Shown: positions 46,385 through 56,576, numbered from the stretch's first letter. The stretch: 64,000 nucleotides of DNA from Prevotellaceae bacterium UBA6398 (GCA_002437495.1 DJQA01000001.1:248-64247), one strand, 5' to 3'. Notes: generated by a model not told the origin, from the sequence alone. Numbers and translations: made by a program.

Positions 46385-46420
46385 CCAAATGAGGCTTTCG
46401 GAATTGCTTCCGAAAGCCTC
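46385..46420 (-). terminator. Terminator after HEAT/DUF1080 gene
   Basis: GAGGCTTTCGGAA and TTCCGAAAGCCTC form a perfect 13-bp stem with a 4-base loop; the minus strand continues ATTTGGTTTT. It lies about 23 bases downstream of the stop. Confidence 0.85.
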
Positions 46421-46442
46421 ATGCCTTATTATGAAAACACCT

Positions 46443-49400
46443 TTATTTGCGCTTGGTTGCTTTCCTCGCCGTTTTCTTTGCGTTCTTGCCAAGGTCGAGA
46501 ATGCGTATGTTGCGGAAACGCACCCCCGAACCATGTCCGCAGAAGCTCACATAGCCGTCCTTGTTGAAAAGTCCGGGATGGTTCTTGTGGTCAACGGTAT
46601 ATGGGTTGTGGTTGCCACCGTCGGGAGCCACATTGTGTCCCTTGCAGGCTTCGCGTATGTTGCAGTCGGTTATCACCTCGCCGTTTACCGTAACGGTGAT
46701 ATGGTCGCCCACGGCACGTATCTCCTCGGTGTACCATGTGTTTTGCTTGAATTTTATGTGCTTCGGCACATATATGCCGTAAACCGAGCCATGCTGCTGA
46801 TAAGGCTGCAAACCTGCGTAAATCGGGTCGTCGTGGTCGAGAATTTGTATTTCCATACCATCGTATGCGGCATCGGTTCCTATGTGTGTGCGTATGCCCA
46901 CGCCGTTGTTAACGCCCGGAGTTTCATAGCGAAACTCGAAACGGTAAACAAAATCGCTGTACTTTTTCTTTGTGTAAAGATTTCCGGTGCCGCCAAAGTT
47001 TGCAGTAACGTAAATCGTGCCATTGTCGGGAGTGTAGCCCGTGGTGTTGCCCTGCCATTTGTCGAGCGAGCGTCCGTCAAACAGCACTTCGAAGCCGGCT
47101 TTCTTCTCCTCTGCCGAAAGAGTATATACCGGAGTTTTCGGAAGATTGCAAACATTTGTGTTGCGCAGGTCGAGCCCGCCCTTTACGGCAACAATCTCCA
47201 TTGCGCCTGCCACCGGAACTTTCGCAACTCCCGCTGCCGTTTTAAGTATGGCGTTTGCAACAAGTACATCACCGTTTGAAGTAACAAACACACGGTCGTC
47301 AACAAGGCGCACTTCAAGGGTGTTGTACCCGCCTGCGGGATTGAGGGCAAGGAACTTCTTTTCGCCCACAAGTTCCACCTTGTCTGCCAACAGGCGCACC
47401 ACCGGCACGGAGCGCAACACAACCTTAGCCTCTCCGCCGGTTTTCCAGTCGAAAGTCATGGCTATGTTCTCGCCGCTCTTGCTAATTATCTCCTTTCCGC
47501 CGGCGGCCACCGTCTTGGTGTTCGCTATTAGCGAAAAGCCGTTATCCTGCTTGTGCCTGCCCAGGATTTCGGTAATCTCGTCAGCAGCATACCCTGCATC
47601 GGCATCGCCTGCTGCCTTCTTTGCAAGGGCAATTTCTTTTGCCTTGTTTAGGGCATTCTGCACATCCGCGCCCGCGTTCAAACTGTTGGCGTGCGCTAGT
47701 ATGTTCTTCACGGCGCCGGCCGCGCTGTAAGCCACTTCGGCATCGCCCATTTTTTCAACGGCAACCGCCAGCGGCTGCACCATATATATTCTGCCGAGTT
47801 CCGACATTATGTTGTTTGCAAGCCCCACGGAAGGTTTGCAATCGAGAGCGTTTAACAGGCATTGGTATTTCCTCACGCCATTGCCCTCGTACTTAACCGC
47901 GAGATACACATAACGCGAAAGAAGTTGTTCCTTGTGGTTGGAATTTTTCTTTGCCACGTCCAAAAGCACAGGTATCACGTTTGAATTGTCAACGATAAGG
48001 AGTGCCTTTAATGCGGCCTCTGCCGTTGAGGGATTGCCCAAAGCCTTCTGGAGAAGGTCAAGAGCCTCGTTTGTTCCCGACTGCGCGAGCAGGGGATAGT
48101 AGTACTCCGGATTTGAAGAGCCCTTAATATACTGTGCAGCCTTGGCATACTGTTCTGCCGCGCTTTGGGCTGCAAGAGATTTGCAAAGAGCCATTTGAAG
48201 TTTATCGGCGGCTTTGCCCGAACTCTTTTCGAGCATTGAAGCCACATTGTCGGAGCAGTTGCTTGCCGAAGCGACAACGCCGACAAGAGCTTCGTATGCT
48301 GCGGAACTTACATTCTCGTCGGGAGATGCGGTGAGTTTTGCCACATAATTGTATGCCGAATGTATATGACGCTCACCCGCAAGCTTCAAAGCGGGAACAA
48401 GTTCATGCGCGTTCTTTGAGTTTTTTAGCACGCCAAGCACACTTGAAGCTATATCGCCGTTGAAAGCGAGAAGCTGCTTTGAAGCGTACGTGCCGTTCCT
48501 TCCCGCGATTTGCGCAATAAGAGCCTCGAGAGCCTTGGGGGTACCTATTTTGCCCGCTGCCTCCATTCCGGCGCACGACAATGCGGAATCTTTTGCCGAA
48601 ACAGCCGAGAGAATCACCGCTTCTTGCGTCTTTGCATGATTGTTGCCGAGCCATTTCACAACATCAACCTTGGCGTTGGCGGGGAGTTTGGCGAAATTCG
48701 ATGCAACCGCGGCAAAAATTCCCTCGCCTGCATTCTCTTTTGCAAAATCAAGGGCGGTGTTGCGATATTCTATGTTATCGTCTTTCAAAGCTTTCAATAT
48801 TTCTTTCGCAGCTCCGTTGCCCGATGATTTCAAGAGCAAAGACAATCCCGCGCAACGTATTGCCGGCGCACCGGACTTTACGAGTTTTTTCGCAGCCTTC
48901 AAAGCAAGCTTGCAGTCTGAGTGGTTGAGGAGCTTGAGATAGGCATCGAGCGCACGACTGCCTTCGGGAGCGAAACCGGATGCCTTTGCAGCATTCCCCA
49001 GCACTTTAAGCGATTTCTCCGAGCCCACAACGGCAAGAGCATCGTATATTGCGGTTTTCGTTTTGTTGTCCGCGCCATTTATCCAAGAAATCAAAAGGTC
49101 TTCAACTCCGTTCAGTTTTCTTGCCTCCACTATCTTGGCGAGCGAGCAGCGCGACACGTTTGTTGAAGTCTTGACAAGATTGAGCGCGTCTGCGTCTATG
49201 CCATTCATGCTCTCGATTGCGGCGAGGGCGGGAATTGAAAGTTTTTCGCTGCCAAGGCATTTTGCGAAAAGCGCAAAGTCGGCAGGTGTTGCCACACGGC
49301 GCAAAAGTGTTAGGATAAAGGCTTTGTTGGTTTCATCGCCACATTTCTCGTAAGCCTTTACAAGTCCGCTTCTCACGCCGGCGCGGCTTTTTTCGCCGTT

Positions 49401-49688
49401 CTTGCTTGCCGCGTAATCGGTAATGCCGCTGAGCGCGTATTCGAACACTGCATTTTTAACGTCCTTGCCCGCAGGTTTAAGGTTTCCCGCAATCTGCAAA
49501 ACGCCCTCCTCGCCGGTTGCCGCCATTTCGGCCATAAGTCGGTTGAAAGTGTCAAGGTTTTTCGCCGGGAGCTGCGCAAGCCCATCAACGATTATTGTGG
49601 ATGCCACACGGTTGCGGCTGTCGGTCTGCGCAAAAGCCGTTGCGAAGCACAAAGCCGCTATCAGGAATGATGATATATACTTTTTCAT
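46443..49688 (-). CDS. Exported HEAT-repeat / DUF1080 (3-keto-glycoside hydrolase-type) protein
   Basis: A 1081-residue protein: signal peptide MKKYISSFLIAALCFATAFAQ, about 650 residues of helical HEAT-like repeats (recurring AIESMNG, ALAVVGSEKSLKVL, AAGKIGTPKALEALIAQIAG), a beta-rich linker (about 710-860) and a C-terminal DUF1080/LamG-like domain (AGFEVLFDGRSLDKWQGN ... FEFRYETPGVNNGVGIRT ... MEIQILDHDDP). DUF1080 proteins include enzymes that cleave 3-keto-glycosides. The Tat-type Gfo/Idh gene directly upstream could supply the 3-keto substrate. The HEAT part may bind a polymer or partner. Catalytic residues were not confirmed. Confidence 0.85.
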   Translation of the reverse strand: MKKYISSFLIAALCFATAFAQTDSRNRVASTIIVDGLAQLPAKNLDTFNRLMAEMAATGEEGVLQIAGNLKPAGKDVKNAVFEYALSGITDYAASKNGEKSRAGVRSGLVKAYEKCGDETNKAFILTLLRRVATPADFALFAKCLGSEKLSIPALAAIESMNGIDADALNLVKTSTNVSRCSLAKIVEARKLNGVEDLLISWINGADNKTKTAIYDALAVVGSEKSLKVLGNAAKASGFAPEGSRALDAYLKLLNHSDCKLALKAAKKLVKSGAPAIRCAGLSLLLKSSGNGAAKEILKALKDDNIEYRNTALDFAKENAGEGIFAAVASNFAKLPANAKVDVVKWLGNNHAKTQEAVILSAVSAKDSALSCAGMEAAGKIGTPKALEALIAQIAGRNGTYASKQLLAFNGDIASSVLGVLKNSKNAHELVPALKLAGERHIHSAYNYVAKLTASPDENVSSAAYEALVGVVASASNCSDNVASMLEKSSGKAADKLQMALCKSLAAQSAAEQYAKAAQYIKGSSNPEYYYPLLAQSGTNEALDLLQKALGNPSTAEAALKALLIVDNSNVIPVLLDVAKKNSNHKEQLLSRYVYLAVKYEGNGVRKYQCLLNALDCKPSVGLANNIMSELGRIYMVQPLAVAVEKMGDAEVAYSAAGAVKNILAHANSLNAGADVQNALNKAKEIALAKKAAGDADAGYAADEITEILGRHKQDNGFSLIANTKTVAAGGKEIISKSGENIAMTFDWKTGGEAKVVLRSVPVVRLLADKVELVGEKKFLALNPAGGYNTLEVRLVDDRVFVTSNGDVLVANAILKTAAGVAKVPVAGAMEIVAVKGGLDLRNTNVCNLPKTPVYTLSAEEKKAGFEVLFDGRSLDKWQGNTTGYTPDNGTIYVTANFGGTGNLYTKKKYSDFVYRFEFRYETPGVNNGVGIRTHIGTDAAYDGMEIQILDHDDPIYAGLQPYQQHGSVYGIYVPKHIKFKQNTWYTEEIRAVGDHITVTVNGEVITDCNIREACKGHNVAPDGGNHNPYTVDHKNHPGLFNKDGYVSFCGHGSGVRFRNIRILDLGKNAKKTARKATKRK

Positions 49689-49719
49689 TTTCTGTTTTCG
49701 GTTTAGGGTGTTTTCCTTA

Positions 49720-51006
49720 TTACAGATGCCATTCTCCGCGCATTGGCTGGTTAATCATTGCCGTTGCATCGGGGTCGCCGGTAAATGTGCCGGTTGCCGG
49801 GTCATAGTTAAGCACATTGCGGTTAAGGCGCAGGGCTATGGCCGCCATGTTCACAAGGGTGCAGCTGCGGTGTCCGTTAACCTCGTTGAGGGCGAATTTC
49901 TGGCGCGTGCGTATGCATTCAATGAAGTCGGTGCGCTGCGGTTCGGGGTCTGGCATTTCGGCAATCTTGTTCATAACGTCGGGAATTGTGCATTCGAAGC
50001 CACGGAACACCTTTCCCTTAGGCCCTTCGATGTAGGGGGTCTTTCCGGGGGATTCAAAGCCTTCTCCTTCGAGCACTATCCGGCAGCCATCGGCATAGGT
50101 GTAGGTTATCTTGTGCCATATCCCAACAGCGTCCGGGTGTTGCTGCGGAGCATCAACCTCAATCTTAATCGGCGACTCATCGTCTTTGTCTAAAATATAC
50201 AGCACAGGGTCAAGATAGTGCTGCCCCATATCTGTTAATCCCCCACCGTCATAATCCCAATAGCCGCGAAAGGTTTGGTGTGTACGGTGGATGTTATACG
50301 GCTTGTAAGGTGCCGGACCCAGCCACATGTCGTAGTCGAGGTTTGATGGAACCGGTTCGGGCGCGAGGTTTTCCTTGCCCACCCAGTAGAATTTCCAAGT
50401 GAAGCCGGTCGCTCCCGACACTGTGAATTTCAGTGGCCACCCCAGCATTCCGCTCTTAACCAGCTTTTTGAGAGGCTCTACCGTAGTGCCTAGACCGTAG
50501 AACGTGTCCTTGAAGCGGAACCATGTGTTGAGGCGGAAAATGCGGTTATATCTCTTCACAGCCTCTTTCACTGCGCGTCCCTCGCCTATCGTGCGCGTCA
50601 TAGGCTTCTCGCACCATATATCCTTGCCCGCCTTTGCTGCCTCTATCGACATAAGCGCGTGCCAATGGGGCGGCGTGGCAATGTGAACCACATCAACGTT
50701 GGGATTGTTTATAAGGTCGCGGAAATCATGATATGCCGCGCAATCCTCGTTGAACTTCTCCCTGGCTTCGGCCTTTGCCTGTTCAAGGTGCTTGCTGTCA
50801 ACATCGCAGAGTGCAACAAGGCGGCAATACTTGTCGCTCGTAAAATGATAAGACGAACGACCTATGCCGCCAACTCCTATTATGCCTTTGGTTAATTGGT
50901 CGCTGGGGGCAACTCTGCCCCTGCCGCCCAGCACACTGCTAGGAACGATGGAAAACAGACCTATCCCTCCAACGGCTTTCAAGAAATCCCTTCTATTGGT
51001 TTTCAT
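49720..51006 (-). CDS. Tat-exported Gfo/Idh/MocA oxidoreductase
   Basis: A 428-residue oxidoreductase with a twin-arginine signal (MKTNRRDFLKAVGGIGLFSIVPSSVLGG), exported folded with its cofactor. Rossmann segments are TKGIIGVGGIGRSS, HIATPPHWHALMSIEAAKAGKDIWCEKPM, then GGLTDMGQHYLDPV, where the histidine is a catalytic candidate. Such exported members often oxidise the C3 hydroxyl of glucosides using tightly bound NAD. The gene lies 31 bases upstream of the DUF1080 gene in one unit. TATATTTG (51045-51052) lies before it. Confidence 0.92.
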   Translation of the reverse strand: MKTNRRDFLKAVGGIGLFSIVPSSVLGGRGRVAPSDQLTKGIIGVGGIGRSSYHFTSDKYCRLVALCDVDSKHLEQAKAEAREKFNEDCAAYHDFRDLINNPNVDVVHIATPPHWHALMSIEAAKAGKDIWCEKPMTRTIGEGRAVKEAVKRYNRIFRLNTWFRFKDTFYGLGTTVEPLKKLVKSGMLGWPLKFTVSGATGFTWKFYWVGKENLAPEPVPSNLDYDMWLGPAPYKPYNIHRTHQTFRGYWDYDGGGLTDMGQHYLDPVLYILDKDDESPIKIEVDAPQQHPDAVGIWHKITYTYADGCRIVLEGEGFESPGKTPYIEGPKGKVFRGFECTIPDVMNKIAEMPDPEPQRTDFIECIRTRQKFALNEVNGHRSCTLVNMAAIALRLNRNVLNYDPATGTFTGDPDATAMINQPMRGEWHL

Positions 51007-51044
51007 GTTTTATTGTTATTATTGTCTTAATGTTTTGTCTTGTG

Positions 51045-51052
51045 CAAATATA
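51045..51052 (-). promoter_or_regulatory. -7 box for the Tat oxidoreductase operon
   Basis: TATATTTG on the minus strand followed by CACAAGAC, 38 bases before the ATG at 51006, fits the consensus. The -33 partner is not clear. Confidence 0.5.
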
Positions 51053-51235
51053 AGCAAAATAGCCTTGCCCATAGGCATTTCAAAACAGTTTCACAGCCTT
51101 TTGCAGCCGGAAAGTTTTTGAATCGTCGCAGTAAGGCAAAACCAATGCAACAAGCTTAATACACGATTGTGGATTTGCGCCCCGGTAAGCATCTGCCGGG
51201 ATGATATAGACACATGATTGCATTTTAGGAAAACT

Positions 51236-51309
51236 AATTCGGATATAAGAAAAACCATGTCCTATGTAGAAAAAAACATGTCCTATGTAGAAAAAATTAT
51301 ATCAGACCT
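51236..51309 (+). repeat. 4x21-bp phased element, copy 12
   Basis: Units AATTCGGATAT (51236, degenerate), ATGTCCTATGT (51257), ATGTCCTATGT (51278), ATATCAGACCT (51299), then ATTTGCAAACC at 51320 in phase. It lies between the oxidoreductase start and the DHH gene end; 51053-51443 holds nothing else recognisable. Confidence 0.9.
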
Positions 51310-51443
51310 TGTTTTTACCATTTGCAAACCACCTAAAAACAATAAGCTGCAAAGCCTTTTTGCTTTTAGGTTTGTAATTGACAATAATATTGTTGTGCTT
51401 TTGCACAATAATTACCGTAACAAGCCTTTGCTCTGCCGATAAA

Positions 51444-52472
51444 TCAAAGCAGTTTGGCGTATGCCTCAACTGCGCGGTTCACCTGTTCAACGGCTTCGTC
51501 CATTGTGCAGCGCAGCTCCCCGCCCGAGGCGTTAAGGTGCCCGCCGCCGTTGAAAAACTCCGCAGCCATTTTATTGCATGGAAAATCGTCAACCGACCGC
51601 AGGGAAATCCTTATTTTCCCGCCCTCGGTGTCCTCGCGCAGGGCTATGGAAAGCCTCATACCCTTCACAACGAGCGGCATGTTGACAAGCCCCTCGGTGT
51701 CGCCGCGCTGAAAACTGAAACGCTTCATCTCCTCGCCCGTGAGCGTGTAATAGCAAGCACGCAGTTTTGGATAGAAATGCAGCTTTTTGTAAAGAATGTA
51801 GCCTGTGAGCCTCACGCGGTTTTTGGAGTAGTTGTTGTAAACGTTGCGGTAAACCTTGTCCTTGTCGAAGCCCTTGGTTAGCAGTTCGCTTATTATGAAA
51901 TAAATCTCCGGGCTTGACGAATTATATGCAAAACCGCCGGTATCGGTCATCATGCCGCAGTATATGCACACGGCCTCGTCCTTTGTCATTGCGGAAAAAT
52001 ATCCTAATTGCCACAAAATGCGGAACAGCACCTCAGAAGCCGAGCTAAGTTCGGGACGGCATACCCTGATTTCCGTTTCAAGCACAGGCCCGGGATGATG
52101 ATCTATCATAACCTTGCGCGCATTGCTCCTTTCCACCGCCGGGGCAAGGGCGTGAATTCTCGAAAGGTCGTTAAAGTCAACACAGAAAACGGTGTCGGCT
52201 TCTTCCACAAGGCGTTCAGCCTCCTCGGGATCAACATCATGGCAAACTATGTCAGACGCACCGGGAAGCCACATAAGAAAATCGGGCAAACCGTCGGGCA
52301 TCACTACTTTTGCCTCCACGCCGTTTGCGCGCAAATACGAGGCAAGGGCGAGCGAAGAACCCGCAGCATCGCCATCGGGTGCGGAGTGTGCGGTTATAAC
52401 GGCCTTTCCGGCTGTTGCTATTACATTGCAGAACAAAGCCGCCTCGGCTTCTGACATTATGTTACCCGGCAT
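51444..52472 (-). CDS. DHH/DHHA1 phosphoesterase (NrnA-like)
   Basis: A 342-residue cytosolic phosphoesterase. DHH domain motifs: ITAHSAPDGDAAGSSLAL, VFCVDFNDLSRI, VMIDHHPGP (the DHH triad) and GMMTDTGGFAY; C-terminal DHHA1 motif FFNGGGHLNASGGEL. NrnA-type enzymes degrade short RNA oligonucleotides and may act on pAp. The start is set at 52472 (MPGNIMSEAEAALF) with a second candidate at 52457; earlier in-frame codons lie inside comEC. It is the last gene of the purT-rpe-comEC unit. Confidence 0.92.
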   Translation of the reverse strand: MPGNIMSEAEAALFCNVIATAGKAVITAHSAPDGDAAGSSLALASYLRANGVEAKVVMPDGLPDFLMWLPGASDIVCHDVDPEEAERLVEEADTVFCVDFNDLSRIHALAPAVERSNARKVMIDHHPGPVLETEIRVCRPELSSASEVLFRILWQLGYFSAMTKDEAVCIYCGMMTDTGGFAYNSSSPEIYFIISELLTKGFDKDKVYRNVYNNYSKNRVRLTGYILYKKLHFYPKLRACYYTLTGEEMKRFSFQRGDTEGLVNMPLVVKGMRLSIALREDTEGGKIRISLRSVDDFPCNKMAAEFFNGGGHLNASGGELRCTMDEAVEQVNRAVEAYAKLL

Positions 52473-52525
52473 TCTATCTCTGTTTTTGTTCACGTCATAC
52501 AAACATGCAAAATTAAGAAAAACTT

Positions 52526-54703
52526 TTATTTCATGCGATATTGTTTTCCACCCAATGGCATGTTCAAAGCCCCTTCCGTTGCCATGTCGTGCACACGCAG
52601 TCCGCGCCTGCGGCACTCTTTGAAAAATTCCTCCCTGCGAAATTCTGCCATCCCGCTGTCGAGCACCACAAGTCGTGCCGCAATCTTGTCCAGCCATGGT
52701 GCAAGTTTCCCCCTGAACCCGCGCGAAACGAAAACCGCGTCAACGCTTGCAGCCGAAGGCACACCGCCATGCGGCGTTGCAGCATCGAGAAAAAGGAATG
52801 CACCGCCGCCAAGCAACAGCAGGCCATTGCGGAATTTTGCCGAACGGTTTTCAAAACCATCGTAAAGCCGCACAGGGCGTTTTATGTAGCACCTTGCCCA
52901 ATAGTTTGACGATACAGAGCGCAAGGCACGCCACACCGCCGAATCGCCAACGTTTTGCGGAGAATACAGATATGACTCCCCGGGAGACACAACAAATTGC
53001 GCCGCACTTACGGAAAGCCGGTTGTAAAACCAAACGCACCCGTTTTTCCCCACAGTCCTCCCCGAAAGCACCTGCACAGGCACAATCCAAACCAAAACGG
53101 CAAGCATCGGGTAAACATATATCCTGCGGCGCGAGCCTGCCCACAACAAAAGAAAAAGCAGGACAGCGTAAACCATAACCACGGTTGCCAACGATGGGTA
53201 AAGCGGGAGCGACGCGCCGGGAATGCCCGCCACAAAAGCAAGAAAAGCAAGCAAAACTTGCAAAAGGTTTTTTAGCAGCCATACAAGCACGGCTGCCAAA
53301 GGATGAAGCCACGAAAAGGCAAGAAGCGCGAACGACAAAGGCACTATAATTGCCGAAGCAGGAACCATAACAAGATTTGACATCATGAAATATGTGGGGA
53401 AATTGTGGAAATAGTATGCCACAAGCGGGGCAACGCCTATTTGCGCACACAAAGAAACCGCCATAAATCCCCAAAGCTTCCCGGCCCGCGAGGCGGCAAC
53501 CACCCGCCGGGGCGCAACCAACGGCATAAGCTTCAGAATAAACAGCACCGAAACGAAAGACAATTGGAAACCCACGTCAAACAGCGAAAGCGGGTTGAAT
53601 AGCAATATAATGAATGCAGCAAGATACAGGTTTCCTGCCGAAAGGGGGCTGCGGCGGAATATAACGGCAATGCAAACGAGCGTACACATAACCGATGCCC
53701 TTACAAGCGACTGCGGCATTCCCGCAACCACGGCATAAAGCCAAACAAACAGTATTGCAACCACCTGGCACGGCACTCTCATGCGCCGAAAACGCCCGCC
53801 GAAGGTAATAATATACTGGAGTAAAGAAAACAATATGCCCAAATGCAAACCCGAAAGGGCAAGGACATGACTCGTTCCCGTGCCGGAAAAAACTTCGCGC
53901 ACCTCGCGGCTTACAAGCGACTTCTCACCCAAAGTCATCGCCGACACCACGCCGAGCAAATCGCCCTCAATTCCCGCCTTGCGGTAAACCTGCAAAAGCG
54001 CGGCGCGCATCTTTCCGCCCCAAAGCGCAACCCTGTCGGCCGTGGAAAGACCATGCTTAAAAACCTCTACAGACAATTCCTTAGGCAGCGGCACAACGTC
54101 ATTGCCATATACGAAAGCCGTTCCGGCAACTCCGTGAAGTTTAAGATAAGAAGCGTAATCAAACTCGTAAGGATTGCCGGCGTTTCGCGGCTCACCTACC
54201 TTGGCATAAAACATGACGGCATCGCCCGCCCTCAATGTGTCGTTGCATACGGGGCGCAAAGATGTAATCTCTACAACGCGGTTAACACGGCGCACACCAT
54301 CCCTTGCCGCAACTTCCGCAACCTTTACGCGAAACCTTGCCACACGACCTTTGAACGCCGGAGTGGAGACAACAACCCCGCCATAAGCCGACCTTTGCTT
54401 TTTCCATGGGTATTCCGACTGTTTGATTGCCTCTGTGCTATCGCCCAAACCGAGGAAAAAGAAAAACAAAACAGCGGTAATGTAAAAGCCAAAGTTTTCC
54501 ACCCACCGTTTGCCATACATTGCAAGCACCACCAGCGCAACTGCACATGCCGCAGCCGATGCCCATGCCGCCCACAACCATTCGCGGAGCGCGCCATGGG
54601 CATACCATCCTAAGGCAATGCCAAGGGCGAGCGGCACAACAAAATGCAGCACGGGAAATGCGCCCAACGCCGAAAACGATATGCCACGCGTTTTGCCCTG
54701 CAT
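52526..54703 (-). CDS. comEC: ComEC/Rec2 DNA-uptake channel protein
   Basis: A 725-residue polytopic membrane protein: N-terminal membrane segments, DUF4131 domain (about residues 60-215), the competence domain with SHVLALSGLHLGIL and many hydrophobic helices (about 270-500), and a C-terminal stretch lacking a clear metallo-beta-lactamase HxHxDH signature. ComEC moves single-stranded DNA across the inner membrane during transformation. The C-terminal domain is short here compared with full-length ComEC, as in many Bacteroidota. It lies 26 bases after rpe. Confidence 0.92.
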   Translation of the reverse strand: MQGKTRGISFSALGAFPVLHFVVPLALGIALGWYAHGALREWLWAAWASAAACAVALVVLAMYGKRWVENFGFYITAVLFFFFLGLGDSTEAIKQSEYPWKKQRSAYGGVVVSTPAFKGRVARFRVKVAEVAARDGVRRVNRVVEITSLRPVCNDTLRAGDAVMFYAKVGEPRNAGNPYEFDYASYLKLHGVAGTAFVYGNDVVPLPKELSVEVFKHGLSTADRVALWGGKMRAALLQVYRKAGIEGDLLGVVSAMTLGEKSLVSREVREVFSGTGTSHVLALSGLHLGILFSLLQYIITFGGRFRRMRVPCQVVAILFVWLYAVVAGMPQSLVRASVMCTLVCIAVIFRRSPLSAGNLYLAAFIILLFNPLSLFDVGFQLSFVSVLFILKLMPLVAPRRVVAASRAGKLWGFMAVSLCAQIGVAPLVAYYFHNFPTYFMMSNLVMVPASAIIVPLSFALLAFSWLHPLAAVLVWLLKNLLQVLLAFLAFVAGIPGASLPLYPSLATVVMVYAVLLFLLLWAGSRRRIYVYPMLAVLVWIVPVQVLSGRTVGKNGCVWFYNRLSVSAAQFVVSPGESYLYSPQNVGDSAVWRALRSVSSNYWARCYIKRPVRLYDGFENRSAKFRNGLLLLGGGAFLFLDAATPHGGVPSAASVDAVFVSRGFRGKLAPWLDKIAARLVVLDSGMAEFRREEFFKECRRRGLRVHDMATEGALNMPLGGKQYRMK

Positions 54704-54729
54704 ATGTACTTCCCCGCCCGGGGTTATTT

Positions 54730-55383
54730 TTACTCAAACGCTTTCAAGGCATCGATTTCCGCCTCCGGGTCGGGCGCGTTAAACACCGCGCTCCCCGCCA
54801 CAAGGGCATCGGCCCCGGCACTGACAAGCAGCGGCGCATTATCGGAGTTAACGCCTCCGTCAACTTCGATAAGCGCGCCGGAACCACAAGAGTCAATCAT
54901 GCTGCGCAATTTCTCAACCTTTTTCAGGGAATGCTCTATGAATTTCTGCCCTCCGAAGCCCGGATTTACCGACATAACCAGCACAAGGTCGAGTTCTTCT
55001 AAAACATCCTCAACCATGCTCACCGGTGTTGAAGGGTTAAGCGTTGCCCCGGCAAGCATTCCCGCAGCATGGATTTGCTGTATTGTGCGGTGAAGGTGCG
55101 GACTTGCCTCTACGTGCACATTCATTATGTGTGCTCCAAGTTCCTTAACGTTCTCGACATAGCGTTCGGGCTGCACGGTCATAAGGTGTACGTCAAGCGG
55201 TTTCCTTGCAACTTTTGCTATAGCTTTCATTACCGGGAAACCGAAAGATATGTTGGGTACAAAAACCCCATCCATCACATCAAGGTGCATCCAGTCGGCA
55301 CTGCTGCGGTTGAGCATTTCCACATCGCTTGCAAGATTGCCGAAATCGGCAGCCAGCAGCGAAGGTGATATTATAGGTGTCAT
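54730..55383 (-). CDS. rpe: Ribulose-phosphate 3-epimerase
   Basis: A 217-residue TIM-barrel enzyme that interconverts ribulose-5-phosphate and xylulose-5-phosphate. Motifs: IISPSLLAADFGNL, WMHLDVMDGVFVPN (metal and acid residues), DVHLMTVQPE, VMSVNPGFGGQ and IEVDGGVNSDNAPLL. The ATG at 55383 is chosen because the conserved N-terminus follows at once; longer upstream frames overlap purT. It lies 26 bases from purT. Confidence 0.97.
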   Translation of the reverse strand: MTPIISPSLLAADFGNLASDVEMLNRSSADWMHLDVMDGVFVPNISFGFPVMKAIAKVARKPLDVHLMTVQPERYVENVKELGAHIMNVHVEASPHLHRTIQQIHAAGMLAGATLNPSTPVSMVEDVLEELDLVLVMSVNPGFGGQKFIEHSLKKVEKLRSMIDSCGSGALIEVDGGVNSDNAPLLVSAGADALVAGSAVFNAPDPEAEIDALKAFE

Positions 55384-55409
55384 AGCTTTTGTTTTATTTA
55401 TGGCGTGCT

Positions 55410-56576
55410 TTACAGATTTCTCACCTTGGCGGCCACTCCTTTTACTTTTTCGCGAAGTTCGTCCATATTGCAACCTATGCTGCCGTAGGCCAAAGCCACG
55501 CCAAGGCGGCGTTCTTTCCACGCACGCGGCTTTCCGAAAATGCGCAAATCGGTACACGGTTCGAGCAGTGCCTGGTCAACACCCACAAAGTCGGGTTCCA
55601 CAGCCGTGTCTTTTACCGCCAGTATCGGGCAACTCGCCCCTGCTCTGAGCAGCTCTATTTCGGGAACGGGCAGTCCGAGAAGCGCGCGCAGGTGTAGCTC
55701 AAACTCGTTCAGGTTTTGCGTTTGCGCAAGCGTTACCATGCCCGTGTCGTGCGGGCGCGGGGAAAGCTCGGAGAAATACACGCCGTCATTGTTGCTCAAG
55801 AAGAACTCCACGCCCCATATTCCGCAGCCTGTGAGGGAGCGCGTTACGGCTTCGGCCATGCGCTGCGCCTCTTTTAGGTGTTCGGGCTTTATTGCGGCAG
55901 GCTGGAAGCTTTCGCGATAGTCGCCATGTCTTTGCACATGTTCTATGGGGGCGCAGAATAGCGTTTTGCCGTTGCGCTGTGTAACGGTGAGGAGGGTTAT
56001 CTCGCTGTCGAATTTAACGAATTCCTCGACTATAACCTCCATCACATCGCCCCGGGCACCGCTGCAAGCGAAATCCCATGAACTCTGTATGTCTTCTTCA
56101 GTACGCACCACGCTCTGTCCGTGTCCGGATGAGGACATAAGAGGCTTTATCACGCATGGTATTCCTATTTCGTCCACAGCCTCGCGCAAATCCTCGATGG
56201 TTTTGGCGTAGCGGTAGCGGGCGGTTTTCAAGCCGAGCTCCTTGGCCGCGAGGTCGCGTATGGCCTTTCGGTTCATGGTGAAGTTTACGGCACGTGCACT
56301 TGGCACTATCTGTATGCCCTCGCGCTCGAAATCGTAAAGCCGTTCCGTTCTTATGGCTTCAACCTCGGGCACTATTATGTCGGGACGATGGCGGCACACT
56401 GCGCCGTAAAGGGCATCGCCGTCGAGCATGTTGAAAACTTCAAACTCGTCTGCAACCTGCATTGCGGGCGCATGCTGATAAGAGTCGCAAGCAACAACAT
56501 ACTGTCCGAGCCGCTTGGCGGCTATCACAAATTCCTTGCCGAGTTCGCCGGAACCCAGCAACATAATTTTCTTCAT
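55410..56576 (-). CDS. purT: Formate-dependent GAR transformylase
   Basis: A 388-residue ATP-grasp enzyme that makes formyl-GAR from GAR, formate and ATP in purine synthesis. [20 protein letters not shown] (Rossmann-like start), [43 protein letters not shown] and [29 protein letters not shown] are the PurT signatures. The ATG at 56576 (MKKIML) is the family start. It follows a 42-codon small ORF by 37 bases and leads rpe-comEC-DHH. Confidence 0.97.
   Translation of the reverse strand: MKKIMLLGSGELGKEFVIAAKRLGQYVVACDSYQHAPAMQVADEFEVFNMLDGDALYGAVCRHRPDIIVPEVEAIRTERLYDFEREGIQIVPSARAVNFTMNRKAIRDLAAKELGLKTARYRYAKTIEDLREAVDEIGIPCVIKPLMSSSGHGQSVVRTEEDIQSSWDFACSGARGDVMEVIVEEFVKFDSEITLLTVTQRNGKTLFCAPIEHVQRHGDYRESFQPAAIKPEHLKEAQRMAEAVTRSLTGCGIWGVEFFLSNNDGVYFSELSPRPHDTGMVTLAQTQNLNEFELHLRALLGLPVPEIELLRAGASCPILAVKDTAVEPDFVGVDQALLEPCTDLRIFGKPRAWKERRLGVALAYGSIGCNMDELREKVKGVAAKVRNL

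Noticed and set aside
46389..47279. Long plus-strand frame opposite the DUF1080 domain
   Set aside because: It begins inside the terminator hairpin and runs antisense to the conserved DUF1080 motifs; no recognisable protein results.
49423..50193. Plus-strand frame across the junction of the DUF1080 and oxidoreductase genes
   Set aside because: It is antisense to two well-supported genes and to their signal peptides; composition is that of a shadow frame.
53843..54613. Plus-strand frame opposite comEC
   Set aside because: It is highly basic and of low similarity to anything, as expected of the reverse of a hydrophobic membrane protein gene.
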